A stretch of DNA of 40,704 bases from positions 1-40,704 of the forward strand of contig JAICYB010000027.1 in the NCBI GenBank assembly GCA_025934435.1, written 5' to 3'. The position numbers were made by a program, and so were the translations under genes. How positions within the stretch are numbered: position 1 is the stretch's first letter; each line of letters starts with the position of its first letter. The notes beneath the pieces are model-generated. The model was given only the letters and a program-made list of their open reading frames with translations, had not been told where the DNA came from and did no database searches. Positions 34,910 through 40,704 of this stretch are shown here, one piece after another. The DNA comes from Actinomycetes bacterium (GTDB lineage: Bacteria; Actinomycetota; JAICYB01).

Positions 34910-35711
34910 GAAGATCGGCGACATCGAGATCACCCCTCTCATCGACGGCACGTTCTACGCGCCCGCGACGCAGGCGTACCCCTCGACCAGCGAAGCCGAT
35001 TGGGAGCCGCACCGCCGCTGGCTCACGCACGACGGCAACATCCAACTCGACATCGGTTGCTTCCTCGTGCGCACCGGTGACCGGCGCATCCTGGTCGACG
35101 CCGGACTCGGCACGCTCCAGATCGGTGAGGAGGGCCGCTGGTCCTTCTCCGGCGGAGCGCTCATCGACGAGCTCGCCGCAGCCGGACTGAAACCGGAGGA
35201 CGTAACCGACGTCGTCTTCACGCATCTGCACTTCGATCACGTGGGGTGGGCAACGCAACAGGGCGACGTCATCTTCAAGAACGCGACGTATCGCTGCGAC
35301 GTGAAGGATTGGGATCACTTCGTCGGGCCGAACGGTGACGGCGAAGCCGGCCGCAAGCTCGTCCCTGTGTCGGACCGCGTCGAGACCTTCGACGGTCAGC
35401 TCACGCTCGCCCCGGGTCTCGACACGCTCCCGACGCCGGGACACACTCCGGGACACACCGCGCTCGTCGTGTCGAGTGGAACGGAACGCGCGGTGCTGCT
35501 CGGAGACGCCGCGCATTGTCCGGTCGAGCTCGACGAACTCGAATGGGAAGGACTCGGAGATGTCGACCCGGCCCTCGCGAAGCGCACACGCAACGCGATG
35601 CTGGCGGAGCTCGAACGTCCCGAGACCGTGGTGAGCGCAGCGCATTTCCCGGGCCTCGAATTCGGACGGATCCTCCGCGCGGAAGGGAAGGCGCAATGGG
35701 TATCTGGGTAG
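34908..35711 (+). CDS. Metallo-beta-lactamase-fold hydrolase
   Basis: A 267-residue MBL-fold protein with the metal motif THLHFDH (His106, His108, Asp110, His111), a further His in PTPGHTPGHTAL, GDAAH, and a final AAHFPGLEFGRI. This resembles quorum-quenching-lactonase-like and other small-molecule hydrolases, not glyoxalase II. It may open a lactone or hydrolyse a thioester made in the pathway. GTG 34908 is the start. The stop lies inside the next gene (16-nt overlap). Confidence 0.9.
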   Translation: MKIGDIEITPLIDGTFYAPATQAYPSTSEADWEPHRRWLTHDGNIQLDIGCFLVRTGDRRILVDAGLGTLQIGEEGRWSFSGGALIDELAAAGLKPEDVTDVVFTHLHFDHVGWATQQGDVIFKNATYRCDVKDWDHFVGPNGDGEAGRKLVPVSDRVETFDGQLTLAPGLDTLPTPGHTPGHTALVVSSGTERAVLLGDAAHCPVELDELEWEGLGDVDPALAKRTRNAMLAELERPETVVSAAHFPGLEFGRILRAEGKAQWVSG

Positions 35712-37405
35712 TCGACAACGAACCGTCGAAGCGGTATCCGATCTACACACGGGGCAACGTCGGCGAAGTCTTTCCAGACGCCGTCGCTCCGCTCTCGTGG
35801 ACGATGTTCGGCATCCCGGGGGCCGAGCCGGGATGGCGCCGGGGTTTCGCGCAGTTCGGCGTCTTCGACGAGGACGAGTTCTCGCCCGACAACCTCGAGA
35901 TCCTCGGAGTCTTTGGCGGCTACGCCTACCTGAACGTTTCGATCAGCCGCATCTTCGGCGTGCGGGTTCCGGGCCTGACGCCCGAACTCGTCGACCAGTC
36001 GATCTGGGGAGAGATGCCGGGCGTTCCGCCGTACGCGCCGCAGCCGACGGACGAGTCACCCGAACACACGGAACGGATCCAGCAGACGCTCGGCTGGATC
36101 TTCACGGCGAATGACTTCCCCGAACTTCGCGAGGACCAGGAACGCGTGCGCGCGATCCGCGAGTCACGACCCGACCTCACGAAGCTGTCGGACGAGGAGC
36201 TGTTGATCCGCATGCGATCGTTCCGCGAGATCTTCACCGAACTCTTCGCGAGGCACATGGTCACGAGCTACGCGGCGCTCACGGTCGTCGGCACGATCGT
36301 CGGCATCTGCGACCAAGCGCTCGGTGATGCCTCGCTCGCGATGCGCCTCGTGTCGGGCGTCGGCGACGTCGATTCCGCGGCGCCGTCCTTCGCCATGTGG
36401 GACCTCGGCCGCGCTGCCGCCGACCTCGGCGACGAGTTCGACAAGGGCATCGACGGCCTGCTCGACCGCCTGCGTGCCAAGCCGGAAGCGAAGGACTTCG
36501 TCGCGCGTTTCGAAGCGTTCCTCTACGAGTTCGGTTCCCGCGGTCCGAACGAGTGGGAGATGCGGTGTCCGACCTGGGAGACGAAGCCCGAGCTCGCCCT
36601 CGTCGCCATCGACCGGATGCGCGTTTCCGATGAGAGCGGTGATCCGCGCGCGCACCAGTCGCGCCTCGCCGCGGAGCGCGAAGCCATCGCGGCCGACGTG
36701 CTGCCGAAGCTCGAACCGGCTCCCGAAGTGCAAGGGCAACTCGCCGCGGCGTTGCGCGCCGCGACGATCTTCCTGCCCGCGCGCGAACGCACGAAGACGA
36801 CGATCATCAAGATCACGCAGGAGGTTCGTCTCACGGCGCGCGAACTCGGACGCCGCATGGTCGAGCTCGGCATCTTCGAGATCCCCGAGAACATCGGGAT
36901 GCTCCGCGACGACGAGCTCGACGCGTTCATCTCCGATCCCGAAGGGTTCCGCGACATCGTCCGGGACCGCGAACTGCTCTTCGAGCGGCTCCAGACGCTC
37001 GAGCCGCCGTTCATCATCAACGGCGTCGTCCCGCCGATCGAGGAGTGGCTCGTGCGGGACGACACACCGCAGCCGGTCGAGCAGGGCACCGTTCTGACCG
37101 GCCTCGCCGGCTGTCCGGGTACAGCAACCGGGCGCGCGCGAGTCATCCACTCACCGTTCGAAGGACACGATCTCGAGCCGGGTGACGTGCTCGTCGCGCC
37201 GATCACCGATCCGAGCTGGACGCCGCTCTTCGTCCCGGCGTGCGCCGTCGTCGTCGATGTCGGTGCGCCGATCTCGCATGCCGTCATCGTGTCCCGCGAG
37301 CTCGGGATCCCGTGTGTCGTGAGCGTGACCGGTGCGACGCGCAAGATACCGGACGGAGCGATGGTCGAGGTCGACGGAACGCACGGAACGGTTACGGTTC
37401 TCTGA
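35696..37405 (+). CDS. PEP-synthase-like protein with swivelling His domain, no ATP-grasp domain
   Basis: A 569-residue protein. The C-terminal 100 residues are a PEP-utiliser mobile domain: LAGCPGTATGRARVI, GDVLVAPITDPSWTPLF, and ISHAVIVSRELGIPCVV with the phospho-accepting His528. Residues about 130-450 are mostly helical and resemble the middle region of rifampin-phosphotransferase and phenylphosphate-synthase-type proteins. The N-terminal ATP-grasp domain that phosphorylates the His is absent, and no separate protein with it is in the window. It could be the large half of a two-part dikinase like Thauera phenylphosphate synthase, or use another phosphoryl source. It overlaps the MBL gene by 16 nt and the ligase by one base. 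Confidence 0.85.
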   Translation: MGIWVVDNEPSKRYPIYTRGNVGEVFPDAVAPLSWTMFGIPGAEPGWRRGFAQFGVFDEDEFSPDNLEILGVFGGYAYLNVSISRIFGVRVPGLTPELVDQSIWGEMPGVPPYAPQPTDESPEHTERIQQTLGWIFTANDFPELREDQERVRAIRESRPDLTKLSDEELLIRMRSFREIFTELFARHMVTSYAALTVVGTIVGICDQALGDASLAMRLVSGVGDVDSAAPSFAMWDLGRAAADLGDEFDKGIDGLLDRLRAKPEAKDFVARFEAFLYEFGSRGPNEWEMRCPTWETKPELALVAIDRMRVSDESGDPRAHQSRLAAEREAIAADVLPKLEPAPEVQGQLAAALRAATIFLPARERTKTTIIKITQEVRLTARELGRRMVELGIFEIPENIGMLRDDELDAFISDPEGFRDIVRDRELLFERLQTLEPPFIINGVVPPIEEWLVRDDTPQPVEQGTVLTGLAGCPGTATGRARVIHSPFEGHDLEPGDVLVAPITDPSWTPLFVPACAVVVDVGAPISHAVIVSRELGIPCVVSVTGATRKIPDGAMVEVDGTHGTVTVL

Positions 37406-39009
37406 TGGGTAATTGGAACTTCGCGGACGCGTGGGAGGCCGTCGCCGATCAGCTGCCGGACGCCCCGGCGCAGATGCAGGGCGACCGAACCGTCTCGTGG
37501 CGCGAGTTCGATCGCCGCGCCAACGCGTTCGCTCGTGAGCTCCTCGCGAAGGGACTGACGAAGGACTCGAAGGTCGCGATCTGCGCGTACAACTGTCCCG
37601 AGTGGCTCGAGGCGCTGTTCGCCGCGTTCAAGGTCTCGATGGTTCCCGTGAACACGAACTATCGCTACGGCGCCACCGAGATCGCCTACCTCTACGACAA
37701 CGCGGACGCCGAAGCCGTCGTCTTCCACGCGAGCTTCACGCCGATCCTCGACGAGCTCCGGAGCGAGCTTCCGCTGGTGAAAGCGTGGTATGTCATCCCG
37801 GACGGATCACCGGAGCCCGATTGGGCTTCGTCCTATGAAGACGTCGTCGGCGCCGGCGCCGATCGGGTCGTCACCGAGTGGGGACGTTCCGGCGACGACG
37901 TGCACATGCTCTACACCGGCGGCACGACGGGCATGCCGAAGGGCGTCGTGTACCGGCAGGACGATCTGTGGAACGCCCTCGGCGGTGGCGGCAACGTTGC
38001 GCTCGGTATCACGCCTCCGACGGATCTCGACGAGTACCGCTCGCGCCTCGTCGCACCGGGTGCGAAGTCGCTCGCGGCGTGCCCGATCATGCACGGGACG
38101 GGGCAGTGGGGCTCGTTCCAGACGATGAACCTCGGCGGATGCATCGTCACGCTCACATCGCGCAAGTTCGATCCGGCGGAACTCTGGCGCACGGTGTCTG
38201 AGAAGCAGGTGAACGTCGTCATCATCGTCGGCGACGCGTTCGCGAAGCCGATGCTCGAGGAGTTGCGAAAGAACCGATCTTCCTACGACCTGTCGTCGCT
38301 CATCATGATCGGCTCGTCCGGCGTGATGTGGAGTCACGAGACGAAAGAGGCGCTGCTCGCCATCCACCCGACCATGCTGCTCGCCGACTCGCTCGGTTCG
38401 ACGGAAGCCGTCGGGATGGCGAACTCCGCGGCGACGGCCGCCGACAATCCGGCCACGGCGAAGTTCGTCGTCGGCGAACGCGCGAACGTCTTCACCGAGG
38501 AGGGGCGTCCGGTGAAGCCGGGATCGGACGAGGTCGGCATGCTCGCCGTGGGCGGCTTCGTCCCGCTCGAGTACTACAAGGATCCCGAGAAGAGCGCGCG
38601 TACCTTCCGGACGATCGACGGCGTCCGCTACTCCTTCCCCGGCGACTACGCGACCGTGGACGCCGACGGGACGATCCACCTCCTCGGACGCGGCACCGTC
38701 GTCATCAATACCGGCGGCGAGAAGGTGTTCCCGGAAGAGGTCGAAGAAGTCATCAAGCAGTTCGACGGTGTGCGCGATGCGGTAGCCGTCGGGGTTCCGG
38801 ACGAGCGCTTCGGCGAAGCGATCACGGCGATCGTCGAAACGACGAAGGACGTCGACCCGCGGGCGTTGTCCGACTTCGTCAAGACGAAGCTCGCCTCGTT
38901 CAAAGCGCCAAAGCATGTGATCGTGCTCCCGACCATCGGACGAAGCCCGGCCGGGAAGGTCGACTACGCCGGCTTACGGAAGCTCGCGATCGAGCAGGTC
39001 GGTTCGTAG
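37405..39009 (+). CDS. Acyl-CoA synthetase, FadD19-like
   Basis: A 534-residue AMP-forming ligase. The P-loop LYTGGTTGMPKGVVYRQDD, the DSLGSTEAVG motif, the hinge VRYSFPGDYATVDADG, VINTGGEKVFPEEVE and the C-terminal RSPAGKVDY match, from memory, the mycobacterial FadD19 type that activates C24-C26 sterol side-chain carboxylates. This fits the FadA5- and EchA19-like genes to the left. ATG 37405 shares its A with the stop of the PEP-like gene (TGATG). The exact acid is not readable from sequence. Confidence 0.92.
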   Translation: MGNWNFADAWEAVADQLPDAPAQMQGDRTVSWREFDRRANAFARELLAKGLTKDSKVAICAYNCPEWLEALFAAFKVSMVPVNTNYRYGATEIAYLYDNADAEAVVFHASFTPILDELRSELPLVKAWYVIPDGSPEPDWASSYEDVVGAGADRVVTEWGRSGDDVHMLYTGGTTGMPKGVVYRQDDLWNALGGGGNVALGITPPTDLDEYRSRLVAPGAKSLAACPIMHGTGQWGSFQTMNLGGCIVTLTSRKFDPAELWRTVSEKQVNVVIIVGDAFAKPMLEELRKNRSSYDLSSLIMIGSSGVMWSHETKEALLAIHPTMLLADSLGSTEAVGMANSAATAADNPATAKFVVGERANVFTEEGRPVKPGSDEVGMLAVGGFVPLEYYKDPEKSARTFRTIDGVRYSFPGDYATVDADGTIHLLGRGTVVINTGGEKVFPEEVEEVIKQFDGVRDAVAVGVPDERFGEAITAIVETTKDVDPRALSDFVKTKLASFKAPKHVIVLPTIGRSPAGKVDYAGLRKLAIEQVGS

Positions 39010-39036
39010 AACCGCTGCCCTGGGTAGCAATGGTGC

Positions 39037-39864
39037 ATGAGTTCCGTGGCGCGCGTTCGCAAGCGCGCCGGCGCGCCGCCATCTGAGGACGAGACGCCGC
39101 AGGTCGAAGAAGCCTTCGAGCGCGGCGTCGCCGAAGGCGCGCACCGGCTCGACCGTTCGTTGCCTTCACTGGTTGCGACGGGGATCGTCGGCGCGCTCGA
39201 TCTCGGCGTCGGCGTCTTCGCGATGCTCATCGTGCGGAACGAGACGCACAACAAGCTCCTCCCGGCGCTTGCGTTCAGCCTGGGCTTCATCGCGTTGACG
39301 CTGGCGGGCAGCGAGTTGTTCACGGAGAACTTCCTCATCCCGATCACCGCGGTCATCACGATCCGCCGTCACGGCCCGCTCAGCCTCGTCCGTTTGTGGA
39401 TCGGAACGCTCGTCGCGAATGTGATCGCCGGCTTCGGATTCATGTTCGTCGTATTGACGGCGTATCCGGGATTGAAAGGTGTTGCGCGCGAGGTCGGCCG
39501 CGCGTACCCGGGGATGGGCATCGGAACCACTTCACTGTGCTCCGCGCTCCTCGCCGGCATGGTCATGACACTCATGACGTGGATGGAACGCAGCACGACG
39601 TCGATGACGGCGAAACTCGTGGCCGCATCGAGCGTCGCGTTCCTGCTCGTCGCCGCGCCGCTCGATCACGCGGTCGTCGGTTCGGTCGAGATGTCCGGAG
39701 CGCTGATCGCCGGCGCGCCGTTCGGTTACGCGCGAGCATTCGCCACGCTCGGCTGGGCGATCCTATGGAACGGGGTCGGCGGGATCGGACTCGTGACCGT
39801 TTTGCGTCTGGTGCAGGTCGGCAAGGAAAAGATCGAAGAGGTTCGGGTGCGCGAAGCGCGCTAA
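39037..39864 (+). CDS. Formate/nitrite transporter (FNT) family channel
   Basis: A 275-residue membrane protein with a charged 40-residue N-terminal tail and six hydrophobic helices. The FNT signature GSELFTENFLIPITAV (broken helix) and a second AGMVMTLMTWMERST-type segment are present. This branch is YfdC-like rather than FocA/NirC, and the transported anion is unknown; small monocarboxylates are possible. TAGCAA ends 6 nt before ATG 39037, so it may have its own leaderless promoter despite lying 27 bp after the ligase. It is convergent and overlapping with the final ACAD. Confidence 0.85.
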   Translation: MSSVARVRKRAGAPPSEDETPQVEEAFERGVAEGAHRLDRSLPSLVATGIVGALDLGVGVFAMLIVRNETHNKLLPALAFSLGFIALTLAGSELFTENFLIPITAVITIRRHGPLSLVRLWIGTLVANVIAGFGFMFVVLTAYPGLKGVAREVGRAYPGMGIGTTSLCSALLAGMVMTLMTWMERSTTSMTAKLVAASSVAFLLVAAPLDHAVVGSVEMSGALIAGAPFGYARAFATLGWAILWNGVGGIGLVTVLRLVQVGKEKIEEVRVREAR

Positions 39865-40704
39865 CGCGAACCTTTCGGGACGCTGCGGAACGCTTGGTCC
39901 TTGAACGGCTCCGGTTCGCGCGGCAATCCGAGGACGCGCTCACCGAGGATGTTGCGCTGGATCTCGTCCGTGCCGCCGGCGATCGAGATCGCGGGGACCG
40001 AGATGAGAACCTCCGTGATGGTTCCGTCCAGCGGTGCATCGCTTCCGGCGAGCAAGCCGGACGAACCACCGATCAGCGAATGCGCCTGCGCGGCAGCTCG
40101 CGCCACCTCGCTCGCCATGAGCTTCGCGACCGATCCCTCCGGGCCCGGCGGGCGGCCTTGCGCCCGGGCGATCGCCGCGCGTTGCGCCGTCCACTGCATC
40201 GCGCGCTGCATGGACACGACCTTCGCGATCTTCTGACGGATCACCGGATCGTTGCTGCGTCCCGTTTCCTTCGCGCGTTGCACGAGGAGATCGACGCGGC
40301 CGGTGCGCTGCGGGTACCAGATGTACGTCGAGAAGTACTCGTCCGCCTCGGCCTTCGCTTCCTTCACCGCGCGCCCGTCACCGAGGATCGCCGGACGCTG
40401 TGCGAACGTCGCGAAGTTGCGCCGTTCGACGGCGAGGGTGAACGTCGCGATCGCCCACCCGTTGTTGAGCTCGCCGATCATGTGATCGTCGGGCACGCGA
40501 GCATCGTCCATGAATACTTCGTTGAAGGACGAGTAGCCATTCGCTTGGCGCAGCGGACGGACGGTGATCCCGCTCTGCCGCATCGGCAGAGCGAAGTACG
40601 TGATCCCAGCGTGCTTCGGGACGTCCCAATCGGTGCGCGCGAGCAGCAATCCGTAATCGGCGTGATGGGCGCTCGTGTTCCACACCTTCTGTCCGTTCAC
40701 GATC
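39861..40704 (-). CDS. Acyl-CoA dehydrogenase, 5' part outside the window
   Basis: 281 codons of an ACAD are present; the beginning lies beyond the right edge. The visible part starts in the beta-domain motif IVNGQKVWNTS, continues with FNEVFMDDARVPDDHMIGE, a helical domain, and the end IAGGTDEIQRNILGERVLGL. It is of the same broad FadE type as the other ACADs. The GTG at 40700 is internal, being the Val of VNGQKVW, not a start. Partner genes upstream cannot be seen. Confidence 0.92.
   Translation of the reverse strand, partial: IVNGQKVWNTSAHHADYGLLLARTDWDVPKHAGITYFALPMRQSGITVRPLRQANGYSSFNEVFMDDARVPDDHMIGELNNGWAIATFTLAVERRNFATFAQRPAILGDGRAVKEAKAEADEYFSTYIWYPQRTGRVDLLVQRAKETGRSNDPVIRQKIAKVVSMQRAMQWTAQRAAIARAQGRPPGPEGSVAKLMASEVARAAAQAHSLIGGSSGLLAGSDAPLDGTITEVLISVPAISIAGGTDEIQRNILGERVLGLPREPEPFKDQAFRSVPKGSR

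Noticed and set aside
35516..35695. 60-codon upstream extension of the PEP-like protein
   Set aside because: The stretch lies inside the MBL gene in another frame and reads as Arg-rich shadow. ATG 35696 gives a normal N-terminus.

Overview
This is a GC-rich, gene-dense chromosomal segment from an actinomycetote. The lineage is inferred from FadD/FadE/FadA-type acyl-CoA genes, an F420-type luciferase-like oxidoreductase of the Rv3520c family, a mycothiol-dependent isomerase-like protein, GTG starts, and several promoters placed so that transcription would begin at the start codon. A deep-branching group such as Acidimicrobiia or a related soil or freshwater lineage fits, but the class cannot be fixed from this window. 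No rRNA, tRNA, CRISPR array, insertion sequence or phage gene was seen. Genes abut or overlap almost everywhere, and no gene-free stretch exceeds about 225 bp.

Left part (1-10.2 kb): a membrane class III nucleotide cyclase; a FadD-like ligase with an SDR; an alpha/beta hydrolase; a small secreted protein; an EchA19-like enoyl-CoA hydratase with an acyl-CoA dehydrogenase (ACAD), divergent from a cytochrome P450; a small P-loop kinase-like protein; and an Rv3520c-family LLM oxidoreductase. Centre-left (10.2-19.3 kb): a membrane-anchored unknown, then a five-gene operon of ACAD, short ACAD, ACAD, FadA5-like thiolase and MFE-2-like SDR. An MFS exporter follows, divergent from a degenerate isochorismatase-like protein and a TetR regulator. 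Together these resemble actinobacterial sterol side-chain (or other branched isoprenoid acyl-CoA) catabolism. MaoC/DUF35 hydratase and Ltp2 aldolase genes are not in the window.

Centre (19.3-28.1 kb): a UspA-like protein, a solo DNA methyltransferase, a PanE/ApbA-like reductase, an LLM oxidoreductase-SDR-IclR operon, a cupin with two tandem secreted paralogues, and a DinB/MDMPI-like protein divergent from a PadR regulator. Right part (28.1-40.7 kb): a TPR protein with a conserved C-terminal module, a DUF2975/Cro-type HTH pair, a MOSC-secreted protein-thioesterase operon, a tandem DUF427 protein, and an SDR divergent from an FMN reductase, metallo-beta-lactamase, PEP-synthase-like, FadD19-like and FNT transporter series. 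A truncated ACAD closes the window.

Two shared DNA motifs appear to tie the catabolic genes together. An IclR-type site, TTCG-N6-CGAA, lies at three promoters, one of them in front of the window's own iclR gene. A CTGACG-N3-CGTCAG palindrome also occurs three times, once overlapping an ACAD start codon. The operon led by the FMN reductase contains a PEP-synthase-like protein that has a swivelling histidine domain but no ATP-grasp domain. It is the least explained part of the window.
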